Shown in pieces: positions 7,396 through 15,374 of a stretch of 40,484 bases of DNA. Where the stretch lies: NCBI GenBank assembly GCA_021774625.1, contig JAJFIV010000013.1:1-40484 (forward strand). The letters are read 5' to 3'. The notes under the pieces were generated by a model that saw nothing but the letters and a program-made list of their open reading frames with translations, did not search any database and was not told where the DNA came from. How positions within the stretch are numbered: the stretch's first letter is position 1; each line of letters starts with the position of its first letter. Made by a program: the position numbers and the translations under genes. The DNA comes from Alphaproteobacteria bacterium (GTDB lineage: Bacteria; Pseudomonadota; Alphaproteobacteria; Sphingomonadales; JAKSBY01).

Positions 7396-8889
7396 ATGAA
7401 CACACTGACCAAAACCGCTGAACAGGATATCGGCCTGGAATACCGCCAGCTTCCCCATAATCTGGAAGCGGAACAGGCGCTGCTGGGCGCCATTCTGGTG
7501 AATAACGAAGCCGCGCACCGGGTGATGGGCTTCCTGCGGCCCGAACATTTTTACGAGGATGTCCATGGCCGTATCTTTGATGCCATCCTCAAAATGGTTG
7601 ACCGCAATCAGACCGCGGATCCGGTCAAACTGAAGCCTTATTTCGATAAGGACGAAGCGCTGGAAGAGGTCGGCGGCGCCAAATATCTGGCGCGGCTGGC
7701 CGCTTCGGCGGCGACCATCATCAATGCGGAGGATTACGGCCGCACGATCTATGATCTGGCGCTGCGCCGCGATCTCGTTCAGATTGGCGAAGATATGGTG
7801 GTGACGGCCTATGATTCGCCGGTCGATTATGCGGCGACTGACCAGATCGAAAATGCCGAACAGCGGCTTTTCACCCTGGCTGAACTGGGCCAGCATGAGG
7901 GCGGCTTCAAACCCTTTACGAAAGCCCTGACCGATGCCATTGAAAATATTCAGGCCGCCTACCGCGATCCCGATAAGCTGTCGGGCGTCACCACCGGTCT
8001 GAAATCGCTGAATGATAAAATCGGCGGCCTGCATAAAAGCGATCTGATGATCCTGGCCGGGCGGCCGGCCATGGGAAAAACGGCGCTGGCCACCAACATC
8101 GCTTTCGACGCGGCCAAGCGTTACTGGGAAGATCTGGACGCCGGCCAGGACATGACAAAAACCAAGGGCGCTGTGGTCGGCTTTTTCTCCCTCGAAATGT
8201 CCGCCGACCAGCTTGCCGCCCGCATCCTGTCGGAACGGGCCGGGATTTCATCCGATAATCTCCGGCGCGGTAAATTATCGGAGGCGGAATTCCGCGAGAT
8301 TGCCCGCGCCGCGCAGGACCTGGAAAATATCCCGCTCTTTATCGACGATACGCCGTCGCTATCCATCGCCGCGCTTCGCACCCGCGCCCGCAGATTAAAG
8401 CGCCAACAGGGGCTATCGCTGATCGTGGTCGATTATCTGCAGCTTTTGCGCGGCACCGGACTGGGTCACAGCGGTGAAAGCCGGGTTCAGGAAATTTCCG
8501 AAATCACCCGCGGCCTGAAGGGACTGGCCAAGGAACTGCAGCTGCCGGTCCTGGCCCTCTCGCAGCTTTCCCGCGCCGTCGAACAGCGGGAAAACAAACG
8601 GCCGCTGCTGTCCGATCTCCGCGAATCCGGCACCATCGAGCAGGATGCCGATATAGTCATGTTCGTGTTCCGCGAGGAATATTACAAGGAAAAGGACCAG
8701 CCGACCGAAGGCACTCCGGAGCATGACAAGTGGCTGATGGAAATGGAAAATCTGTACGGCAGGGCGGAAGTGATTGTCGGCAAGCAGCGCCATGGGCCGA
8801 CCGGCATTGTGACATTGCATTTTGCCCGCGAAACCACCCGCTTCTCCGACCTCAGCCGTGACGATTATCTGCCGGAACAAATGGGCTGA
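7396..8889 (+). CDS. dnaB: Replicative DNA helicase DnaB
   Basis: DnaB is the hexameric 5'-3' helicase that unwinds the fork and recruits primase. The 497-residue protein has the N-terminal helical domain (PHNLEAEQALLGAIL, HFYEDVHGRIFDAI) and a RecA-like C-terminal domain. That domain has Walker A GRPAMGKT at 222-229, FFSLEMS, Walker B LIVVDYLQLL, and DLRESGTIEQDADIV with the arginine-finger region. A roughly 20-residue insert after Walker A (around residues 242-260) is common in alphaproteobacterial DnaB. The ATG at 7396 is preceded by AGGA. No intein is present. The stop codon overlaps the alr start by one base (TGATG). Confidence 0.97.
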   Translation: MNTLTKTAEQDIGLEYRQLPHNLEAEQALLGAILVNNEAAHRVMGFLRPEHFYEDVHGRIFDAILKMVDRNQTADPVKLKPYFDKDEALEEVGGAKYLARLAASAATIINAEDYGRTIYDLALRRDLVQIGEDMVVTAYDSPVDYAATDQIENAEQRLFTLAELGQHEGGFKPFTKALTDAIENIQAAYRDPDKLSGVTTGLKSLNDKIGGLHKSDLMILAGRPAMGKTALATNIAFDAAKRYWEDLDAGQDMTKTKGAVVGFFSLEMSADQLAARILSERAGISSDNLRRGKLSEAEFREIARAAQDLENIPLFIDDTPSLSIAALRTRARRLKRQQGLSLIVVDYLQLLRGTGLGHSGESRVQEISEITRGLKGLAKELQLPVLALSQLSRAVEQRENKRPLLSDLRESGTIEQDADIVMFVFREEYYKEKDQPTEGTPEHDKWLMEMENLYGRAEVIVGKQRHGPTGIVTLHFARETTRFSDLSRDDYLPEQMG

Positions 8890-9935
8890 TGCAGCCCCGA
8901 CTGATCATCGACCTCAATGCGGTTGCCGCCAATTACCGCCTGTTGCGCGTTAAGGCCGGGCCGGCGATATGCGCCGGCGTGGTGAAAGGGGATGGTTACG
9001 GCATCGGAGCGGAGCCCATTGCCAAACGGCTTTATCAGGAAGGCTGCCGGATTTTTTTCACGGCTGGTATTGATGAGGCGCTGACGCTGCGCCCGCACCT
9101 TCGGGATGCGATCGTTTATGTTTTGGCCGGGTTGTGCGGGGCCAAGCCTGTGGATTTCAGCGCGCAGTCTATCCGTCCGGTCTTAAATGAAGCGGGTGAA
9201 ATCAGGGAATGGGCAAAGCATGAGGCAGGGAACTGCATATTGCATATCGATACCGGAATGAACCGGTTGGGTCTGCCGCCTGATGCCCTGAAATATGTCG
9301 AAGGCCTGAAGCCGGACTTTATCATGAGCCATCTGGCGAATGGGGAAAGGCCGGATGACGCCAAGAATGCAGAACAAAAAGCCGTATTCGACGCTATATT
9401 GCGTGAATTCCCCGGTATCCCAGCTAGTCTGGCAGCAACCGCGAGCATTTTTATGGGGCAAGGCTATTGCTATGATCTGGCGCGGCCCGGCATCGGTCTT
9501 TATGGCGGCAATCCCTTCACCGGCCGGCCCAATCCGATGCAGGACGTGATCCGCATTGATGCGCCTATCCTGCAGATCCGCACACTGGCCAAAGGCGAAA
9601 CCGTCGGCTACGGCGCCACCTTCACAGCCGGGGGCGGTGAGCGTATCGCAACCCTTGGTGTTGGCTATGCCGATGGTTTCGGCCGGCCCTTCGACAATTG
9701 CGGGATTGGTGAACTTGATGGATACAGGGTCAGACTGGCCGGCCGGGTCTCCATGGATTATCTTACGTTTGATGTCTCGAATTGCCCGGAAAATATGTTA
9801 AGGATAGGAAAATTCATCACCCTGCTGGGCGGTCCCGTTCCTGTAGACGAAGCGCTGAATGCCGCGAAAATCAGTCCCTACCATTTTTTCACCGGATTGG
9901 GGCGCCGATTCAACCGTCAATATATATCTGACTAA
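8889..9935 (+). CDS. alr: Alanine racemase
   Basis: Alr is a PLP enzyme converting L-alanine to D-alanine for peptidoglycan. The 348-residue protein has the PLP lysine Lys33 in VVKGDGYGIGA and HIDTGMNRLG. It also has the catalytic Tyr260 in LGVGYADGF and the GRVSMDYLTFDV block, in which the usual Gln of SMDQ is Tyr. It begins one base inside the dnaB stop, so the two are translationally coupled; dnaB-alr adjacency recurs in alphaproteobacteria. It is slightly shorter than the 360-380 residues of many Alr proteins but all core motifs are present. Confidence 0.94.
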   Translation: MQPRLIIDLNAVAANYRLLRVKAGPAICAGVVKGDGYGIGAEPIAKRLYQEGCRIFFTAGIDEALTLRPHLRDAIVYVLAGLCGAKPVDFSAQSIRPVLNEAGEIREWAKHEAGNCILHIDTGMNRLGLPPDALKYVEGLKPDFIMSHLANGERPDDAKNAEQKAVFDAILREFPGIPASLAATASIFMGQGYCYDLARPGIGLYGGNPFTGRPNPMQDVIRIDAPILQIRTLAKGETVGYGATFTAGGGERIATLGVGYADGFGRPFDNCGIGELDGYRVRLAGRVSMDYLTFDVSNCPENMLRIGKFITLLGGPVPVDEALNAAKISPYHFFTGLGRRFNRQYISD

Positions 9936-9990
9936 AAGGGATTGGAAGTGCTGGCTTCAACGGAATAATGTCGCTAAGGTGCGCCGCAAA

Positions 9991-10020
9991 ATGAATAAAT
10001 ACCGGATAAGTCTTCTGTGA
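9991..10020 (+). other. Nine-codon leader ORF overlapping mlaE start
   Basis: ATG at 9991 opens a frame MNKYRISLL whose TGA (10018-10020) overlaps the GTG start of mlaE. An AAGG element lies about 12 nt before it. It could couple ribosomes to the weak GTG start, but nothing shows that it is translated. Confidence 0.25.
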
Positions 10021-10790
10021 ATTTTCTAGCTGTCATTGGTAGAATAGTTTTGTCCTCGCTGGCGATGATCGGGAATCTCTCGGTCTTTGCCGCACGGTCC
10101 GCGAGCCATGTGGTCCGCCCGCCTCTCTATGCGCGGCATATCGGCCAGCAGATGCTGCGTATCGGCTATTTTTCCTTGCCGGTGGTAGGCCTGACGGCGC
10201 TTTTCACCGGCGCGACCCTGGCCCAGCAGATTTATGTCGGCGGGCTGCGCTTTAATGCGGAAAGCGCCGTGGCCGGTGTGGTGGTGATCGCCATTGTCCG
10301 CGAACTGGGACCGGTGCTGGCCGGTCTGATGGTGGCGGGCCGCGTTTCATCGGCGATGGCGGCGGAACTCGGCACCATGCGGGTCACCGAACAGATTGAC
10401 GCGCTGGTGACGCTTTCCACCAATCCCTTTAAATATCTGGTGGTGCCGCGCTTGATCGCCGGGGTGATCACCCTTCCCCTGCTGGTGATGGTCGCCAATA
10501 TCATCGGCGTTTATGGCGGCTTTCTGATTGGCACCGAACGGCTTGGCTTTAATCAGGCCAGCTATCTGCAACTGACCGTCGATTTTCTGGAACGCTCCGA
10601 CGTGGTATCCAGCCTCGGCAAGGCGGCGGTCTTCGGCTTTATCATCGCGCTCGCCGGATGCTATCACGGCTATAACAGCAAGGGCGGCGCCGAAGGCGTT
10701 GGCCGGGCAACCACCAATGCCGTGGTTTCCGCCTTTATCCTGATATTGCTGTCCAACCTGATTATGACGATCATAATTTTCACTCAATGA
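10017..10790 (+). CDS. mlaE: Phospholipid-transport ABC permease MlaE
   Basis: MlaE is the inner-membrane permease of the Mla system, which moves phospholipids between inner and outer membranes to keep outer-membrane asymmetry. The 257-residue protein has five or six hydrophobic segments and the family block IVRELGPVLAGLMVAGRVSSAMAAELGTM. An internal TNPFKYLVVPRLIAG loop and a C-terminal GCYHGYNSKGGAEGVGRATTNAVV stretch are also typical. It starts at GTG 10017 with GGATAAG upstream. The stop overlaps mlaF by 4 bp. The substrate-binding mlaD and the periplasmic genes are not adjacent, as in some alphaproteobacteria where they sit elsewhere. A role in sterol or hydrocarbon uptake is a less likely alternative. 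Confidence 0.9.
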   Translation: MNFLAVIGRIVLSSLAMIGNLSVFAARSASHVVRPPLYARHIGQQMLRIGYFSLPVVGLTALFTGATLAQQIYVGGLRFNAESAVAGVVVIAIVRELGPVLAGLMVAGRVSSAMAAELGTMRVTEQIDALVTLSTNPFKYLVVPRLIAGVITLPLLVMVANIIGVYGGFLIGTERLGFNQASYLQLTVDFLERSDVVSSLGKAAVFGFIIALAGCYHGYNSKGGAEGVGRATTNAVVSAFILILLSNLIMTIIIFTQ

Positions 10791-11563
10791 GCAGTCCCGC
10801 AAAAATATCCCTTGCGGGTGTGGAAAAACGGTTTGGCCCCAAAGTGGTTCTGGATGGCATTGATCTCAGCGTCGCCAGGGGAGAATCACTGGTGGTGATC
10901 GGCGGTTCGGGTTCCGGGAAATCCGTCCTGATCAAATGCATTCTCGGCATCCTGAAACCCGATGCCGGCGCTATTCATGTGGATGGACTGGACGCGGTGC
11001 GCGGCGGATCCGATGTCCGGGAAGAAATTCTCTGCAAAATCGGCATGCTGTTTCAGGGGGGGGCGCTGTTTGACAGCCTTGCGGTCTGGGAAAATGTCGC
11101 CTTCGGCCTGATTCAGGGACGCAAAATGAACAAGAATGCCGCCAAGCAAATCGCCATTGAAAAACTGAAACGGGTCGGTCTTGGCGCCGATGTCGCCGAT
11201 CTCCGCCCGGCGGAGCTTTCCGGCGGCATGCAAAAACGGGTCGGGCTCGCCCGCGCCATTGCGGCGGAACCGGAGATTATCTTTTTCGACGAGCCGACCA
11301 CCGGGCTCGACCCGATCATGGCCGATGTCATCAATGATCTGATTGTCGAGAGCGTACGGGAGCTTGGCGCCACCACCATCACCATCACCCACGATATGTC
11401 GAGCGTCAGAAAAATCGCCGACCGCGTCGCCATGCTCTATAAGGGAAAGATCGTCTGGAATGGCCCGCGCGGGCAGATCGACCAGTCCGGCAATGATTAT
11501 GTCGATCAGTTCATCCATGGCCGGGCAACCGGACCGATCCAGATGGATGTGCTGAAAAGGTAG
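10787..11563 (+). CDS. mlaF: Phospholipid-transport ATP-binding protein MlaF
   Basis: MlaF is the cytoplasmic ATPase that powers MlaE. The 258-residue protein contains Walker A GGSGSGKSV (39-47), a Q-loop in IGMLFQGGALFDSLAVWENVAF (the GGALFDSL sequence is characteristic of MlaF/Ttg2A), the signature LSGGMQKRV, Walker B IIFFDEPTTGLDP and the switch histidine in ITITHD. It overlaps mlaE in ATGA. The C-terminal tail GRATGPIQMDVLKR is short, so the protein probably dimerises as the usual MlaF pair. No terminator is evident after it; a palindromic repeat follows. Confidence 0.94.
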   Translation: MSSPAKISLAGVEKRFGPKVVLDGIDLSVARGESLVVIGGSGSGKSVLIKCILGILKPDAGAIHVDGLDAVRGGSDVREEILCKIGMLFQGGALFDSLAVWENVAFGLIQGRKMNKNAAKQIAIEKLKRVGLGADVADLRPAELSGGMQKRVGLARAIAAEPEIIFFDEPTTGLDPIMADVINDLIVESVRELGATTITITHDMSSVRKIADRVAMLYKGKIVWNGPRGQIDQSGNDYVDQFIHGRATGPIQMDVLKR

Positions 11564-11575
11564 CTTTCACCCAAC

Positions 11576-11680
11576 CTTCGATACACCCCCCACTTCGCGG
11601 TGGCGCTCAGGATGAACGGGAGCGTCAATGTCAAGCAGCTTGCCGCTTGCACTGAGTAGCCTCGAACAGACGTATCGAAG
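11576..11680. repeat. REP-like palindromic intergenic element
   Basis: CTTCGATAC (11576-11584) and its exact reverse complement GTATCGAAG (11672-11680) bound a 105-bp stretch. It contains a CCAC-TTCGC-GGTGG hairpin and text such as CTCAGGATGAACGG. This resembles the dispersed intergenic palindromes common in sphingomonad and related genomes. It lies between the mlaF stop and the radA promoter. Copy number in this genome cannot be judged from one window. Confidence 0.5.
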
Positions 11681-11724
11681 TGTGGCTGCCTTTCTCACTT
11701 GCAATCAGCCTTTCATAACGCTAT

Positions 11725-11739
11725 GTTCCTCATATGTTC
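11725..11739. promoter_or_regulatory. LexA-type SOS box upstream of radA
   Basis: GTTC-CTCATAT-GTTC matches exactly the alphaproteobacterial LexA operator GTTC-N7-GTTC. It ends 19 bp before the radA ATG. A position overlapping the transcription start and a repair gene directly downstream both fit SOS repression. Chance occurrence of 8 fixed bases is not negligible in 40 kb, but the placement is apt. Confidence 0.65.
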
Positions 11740-11758
11740 TCATTAAGAAGAGGATGTT

Positions 11759-13120
11759 ATGGCGAAAGCGCAATTGAGTTATGCCTGCCAGTCCTGCGGG
11801 TCATCTTACCGGAAATGGTCGGGCCGCTGTGATGCCTGCGGGGAATGGAACAGCATTGCCGAGGAACGGACCGCCCTGTCTTCCGTCCCCAAAGGGCTCG
11901 GCCACAAGCGCGGCAATGTGATTGAACTGGTGACATTGAAAAGTGAAGCCCGCGATGTGCCGCGTTTCGCCTCCGGCATTCAGGAATTTGACCGTGTTTC
12001 CGGCGGCGGGCTGGTGCCAGGATCGGCGGTTCTGATCGGCGGCGATCCCGGGATCGGCAAATCGACGCTTTTGCTGCAGGTGCTGGGCGGCCTTGCGACC
12101 CAAAGCGGCGGATGCCTCTATATTTCCGGCGAGGAAGCGGCGGATCAGGTGCGCATGCGGGCCCGGCGGCTGGGCTATGCCGATGCCGATATGCACCTGG
12201 CGACGGCGACCAATGTGCGGAATATCCTGACCACGCTGGATGCCGGGCCCCCTCCCCGCGTCGTCGTCATCGATTCGATCCAGACGCTTTATGTGGACAG
12301 CCTCGATTCCGCCCCCGGCACCGTGGCCCAGGTCCGCACCTCTGCCCATGAACTGGTCAGCTACGCCAAACGCAAGGGCGTCGCCATGCTGATTGTCGGC
12401 CATGTCACCAAGGACGGCCAGATTGCCGGCCCGCGCGTGCTGGAGCATATGGTCGATACAGTGCTTTATTTCGAAGGCGACCGCGGCCATCAGTTCCGAA
12501 TCCTGCGGGCGGTCAAAAACCGCTATGGCGGCGTCGATGAGATTGGCGTCTTTGAAATGACCGGCAAGGGCCTGATGGAAGTCTCCAATCCGTCCTCGCT
12601 GTTTCTGACCGACCGCCAGACGCCGGTGGCGGGTTCCGCCGTTTTTGCCGGTCTGGAAGGCTCGCGCCCCGTTCTGGTGGAAATTCAGGCGCTGGTGGCG
12701 CCGACCCCTGCCGCCAACCCCCGACGCGCCGTGGTCGGCTGGGATTCCGGCAGGCTTGCCATGGTGCTGGCCGTGCTGGACGCCCGCTGCGGATTGGGGC
12801 TATCGGGGGCAGATGTGTATCTGAATGTGGCAGGCGGTCTTAGAATAGGCGATCCGGCGGCGGATCTGGCGGCCGCCGCGGCGCTCGTCTCCTCCCATCT
12901 GGACCGGCCGTTGCCCGAGGGCACGGTTTTGTTCGGTGAAATCAGTCTGGCCGGGGAAGTCCGGCCTGTCGCCCAAGCCGATGCCCGCCTTAAAGAAGCC
13001 GCAAAGCTGGGTTTTACACGGGCCCTGATACCTGCAGGCAGTAAAAATATCGATTCGCCGATGGAAATCGCGACCTTTGAAAAATTACAGGACCTAGTTG
13101 ACCTGCTGTCCGGTCGCTGA
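11759..13120 (+). CDS. radA: DNA repair protein RadA
   Basis: RadA (Sms) is a RecA-related hexameric ATPase that promotes branch migration during recombinational repair. The 453-residue protein has the N-terminal zinc finger Cys10-x2-Cys13...Cys24-x2-Cys27, Walker A GGDPGIGKST (94-103), Walker B VVVIDSIQTL, the RadA-specific KNRYG motif near residue 257, and a C-terminal Lon-protease-like domain (DVYLNVAGGLRIGDPAADLA). An AGAGGA ribosome binding site precedes the ATG. A LexA-type box overlaps the likely promoter. It is followed after 33 bp by cvpA and purF in the same direction, so all three may share transcripts. Confidence 0.96.
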   Translation: MAKAQLSYACQSCGSSYRKWSGRCDACGEWNSIAEERTALSSVPKGLGHKRGNVIELVTLKSEARDVPRFASGIQEFDRVSGGGLVPGSAVLIGGDPGIGKSTLLLQVLGGLATQSGGCLYISGEEAADQVRMRARRLGYADADMHLATATNVRNILTTLDAGPPPRVVVIDSIQTLYVDSLDSAPGTVAQVRTSAHELVSYAKRKGVAMLIVGHVTKDGQIAGPRVLEHMVDTVLYFEGDRGHQFRILRAVKNRYGGVDEIGVFEMTGKGLMEVSNPSSLFLTDRQTPVAGSAVFAGLEGSRPVLVEIQALVAPTPAANPRRAVVGWDSGRLAMVLAVLDARCGLGLSGADVYLNVAGGLRIGDPAADLAAAAALVSSHLDRPLPEGTVLFGEISLAGEVRPVAQADARLKEAAKLGFTRALIPAGSKNIDSPMEIATFEKLQDLVDLLSGR

Positions 13121-13153
13121 GTAAGTATAAGCGAGGGGGAGAGAGTAGAGAGA

Positions 13154-13846
13154 ATGGATGGCATTGGTCTAACCCCCTTCGACATTATTATTATTATGAT
13201 TCTGGCGGTGTCGGCGCTTTTTGCATTCGGCAAGGGCTTTGTCACGGAAGTGCTGAGCCTTGCGGCCTGGGCCGGGGCGATTCTGGTGACGTTATACGGG
13301 CTCGCCTGGGCGGCTGGTTATGGCCGGGAATACATCTCGCCCGAACCATTGGCGGATATGATCACGGCGGCGGTTCTCTTTTTTGCCAGCCTGGTTTTAT
13401 TCAAGCTGCTGGGCAGCTTTATCGGTGATCGGGTGCGTATGGGACCGATCGGTTTTCTCGACCGCTCGCTCGGCGCACTGTTCGGCCTGATCCGTGGCAT
13501 CCTCATTGTCAGCGCCGGATATCTGTTGCTGAATGTTTTTCTTTCAGAAAAACGTCAGCCCGACTGGGTTCAGGAAGCCAAACTGATTCGCTTTGTTTCC
13601 TACGGCGCGGAAATGCTGTCGGAAATTGTGCCGGAACTGCTTTCCCGGGCAAAGGAAGACGAAGAAGTCGAGGAAATTCTCGAACGGATGCGGGAAAATA
13701 TGCCGAGCGCCCGCGGTTCAACCGAAGATGACGAGACCGCTTATGATGCGCTTCAGCGCAAAGCGCTGGATGCGGCCATCGATATTTACCGGGAATCAGG
13801 CGCAGCGGATGAAAAAGATAAGGGAAAAGAGCCAGGGAGTAATTAA
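13154..13846 (+). CDS. cvpA: CvpA family membrane protein
   Basis: CvpA is an inner-membrane protein first linked to colicin V production and later to envelope stress tolerance; its biochemical role is unsettled. The 230-residue protein has the family opening LTPFDIIIIMILAVSALFAFGKGFVTEVLSLAAWAG. Further transmembrane helices lie near residues 36-52, 72-90 and 110-130, and a long charged cytoplasmic tail is rich in Glu, Asp and Arg. A purine-rich GGGGGAGAGAG stretch precedes the ATG. It lies directly upstream of purF, the same neighbour as in E. coli. Confidence 0.9.
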   Translation: MDGIGLTPFDIIIIMILAVSALFAFGKGFVTEVLSLAAWAGAILVTLYGLAWAAGYGREYISPEPLADMITAAVLFFASLVLFKLLGSFIGDRVRMGPIGFLDRSLGALFGLIRGILIVSAGYLLLNVFLSEKRQPDWVQEAKLIRFVSYGAEMLSEIVPELLSRAKEDEEVEEILERMRENMPSARGSTEDDETAYDALQRKALDAAIDIYRESGAADEKDKGKEPGSN

Positions 13847-13868
13847 AGACTGGCGCGGGGAAATTGAA

Positions 13869-13889
13869 ATGAGTATGACATCGTCATGA
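13869..13889 (+). other. Six-codon leader ORF coupled to purF
   Basis: ATG at 13869 reads MSMTSS and stops at TGA 13887-13889, overlapping the purF ATG as ATGA. It has a GGGG ribosome-binding-like sequence about 8 nt upstream, while purF itself has little. It may hand ribosomes to purF; translation is not proven. Confidence 0.3.
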
Positions 13890-15370
13890 AACGGACGCAT
13901 CATCCAGAAGATTTCACGACCAATCCCTTTGATGATGACAAGCTGCATGAAGAATGCGGCGTTTTCGGTATTTTCGGCTCCGACGATGCCGCCAAACATG
14001 TGGTCCTCGGGCTTCATGCGCTCCAGCACCGCGGGCAGGAAGCCGCCGGGATAACATCCTTCGACGGCCAGCAATTTTATACCGAGCGCGCCATGGGCCA
14101 TGTGGCGGACAGTTTCTCATCGCAGCCGGTCATCGACAAGCTGAAGGGCTTTACCGCCATTGGCCATGTCCGTTATTCGACCACCGGCGAGACGGCGCTG
14201 CGCAATGTTCAGCCGCTGTTTGCCGAGCTGTCTTCAGGCGGGTTCGCCGTGGCCCATAACGGCAATCTGACCAATGCCGCGCATATGCGCAAACAACTGG
14301 TCCGCCAAGGCTCGATTTTCCAGTCCACTTCCGACACCGAAGTCTTTATCCATCTGATTGCCACTTCCACCTTCCGCACCCTGATGGACCGTTTCATCGA
14401 TGCCTTGCGCAAGGTCGAAGGCGCCTATTCCCTGGTGGTTTTGACTCGCGAAGGCATGATCGGCGCACGCGACCCCCTGGGCGTGCGGCCGCTGGTATTG
14501 GGAAAGCTGGATGACGATACGCATATTCTGGCGTCCGAGACCTGCGCGCTTGATATCCTTGGCGCGGATTTTGTCCGCGATATCGAGCCCGGTGAAATTG
14601 TCACCATTTCCAAATCCGGCATCAAGTCCATCAAACCTTTTCCGCCGGCCAAGCCCCGGCCCTGTATTTTTGAACATGTCTATTTTTCCCGGCCCGATTC
14701 CTATCTCGATGGCATGAGTATTTACGAAGTCCGCAAACGCATTGGCGCAGAACTGGCCGGAGAGAGCCCGGTCGAGGCGGACCTGGTGGTGCCGGTTCCT
14801 GATTCCGGTACGCCCGCCGCCATCGGCTATGCGCAGGCGGCGGGCATTCCGTTTGAGCTTGGGATCATCCGCAATCATTATATCGGCCGGACTTTCATCG
14901 AACCCGCCGATCATATTCGCCATCTGGGCGTAAAACTGAAACACAACGCCAACCGCTGGCAACTGGATGGCAAACGGGTGGTTCTGGTCGATGATTCCAT
15001 TGTCCGCGGCACGACGTCCGTCAAGATTGTCGATATGGTCCGCCAGGCCGGCGCCAGGGAAGTCCATATGCGCATCGCCAGCCCGCCGACGGCTCATTCC
15101 TGCTTTTACGGGGTGGATACACCGGAACGGGACAAGCTTCTGGCCTCCCGCATGGATGTGAAAACCATGCAGAAACACATCAATGTCGACAGTCTGGCTT
15201 TCCTCACCATCGACGGATTATACAGGGCCGTCAATGAGGACAAACGCCATGCCGCAGCCCCGCAATATTGCGATGCCTGCTTTACCGGCGAATATCCCAC
15301 CCATCTGACCGATCAGGATGAGCGGGAAAACGCCGATCAGTTCACCCTGATATCGCTGCAGCAAAACTGA
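13886..15370 (+). CDS. purF: Amidophosphoribosyltransferase
   Basis: PurF catalyses the first committed step of purine synthesis, transferring glutamine amide nitrogen to PRPP to form phosphoribosylamine. The 494-residue protein has a 23-residue N-terminal extension that is probably cleaved to expose the nucleophile Cys24 (EECGVFGIFG). The class II glutaminase domain includes HVRYSTTGE and HNGNLTNA. The phosphoribosyltransferase domain has the PRPP loop VVLVDDSIVRGTTS and the ARD/RPL residues of GARDPLGVRPLVLG. The DKLHEECGVFG lead-in is typical of alphaproteobacteria. The ATG at 13886 overlaps a tiny upstream frame. It is followed 4 bp later by an SDR gene. Confidence 0.97.
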   Translation: MKRTHHPEDFTTNPFDDDKLHEECGVFGIFGSDDAAKHVVLGLHALQHRGQEAAGITSFDGQQFYTERAMGHVADSFSSQPVIDKLKGFTAIGHVRYSTTGETALRNVQPLFAELSSGGFAVAHNGNLTNAAHMRKQLVRQGSIFQSTSDTEVFIHLIATSTFRTLMDRFIDALRKVEGAYSLVVLTREGMIGARDPLGVRPLVLGKLDDDTHILASETCALDILGADFVRDIEPGEIVTISKSGIKSIKPFPPAKPRPCIFEHVYFSRPDSYLDGMSIYEVRKRIGAELAGESPVEADLVVPVPDSGTPAAIGYAQAAGIPFELGIIRNHYIGRTFIEPADHIRHLGVKLKHNANRWQLDGKRVVLVDDSIVRGTTSVKIVDMVRQAGAREVHMRIASPPTAHSCFYGVDTPERDKLLASRMDVKTMQKHINVDSLAFLTIDGLYRAVNEDKRHAAAPQYCDACFTGEYPTHLTDQDERENADQFTLISLQQN

Positions 15371-15374
15371 CGGC

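Noticed and set aside
7303-8034. Long minus-strand frame opposite dnaB (243 codons)
   Set aside because: It is a shadow of dnaB codon bias with no motif of its own.
14234-15178. Long minus-strand frame opposite purF (314 codons)
   Set aside because: Fully antisense to a certain gene and lacking any recognisable domain.
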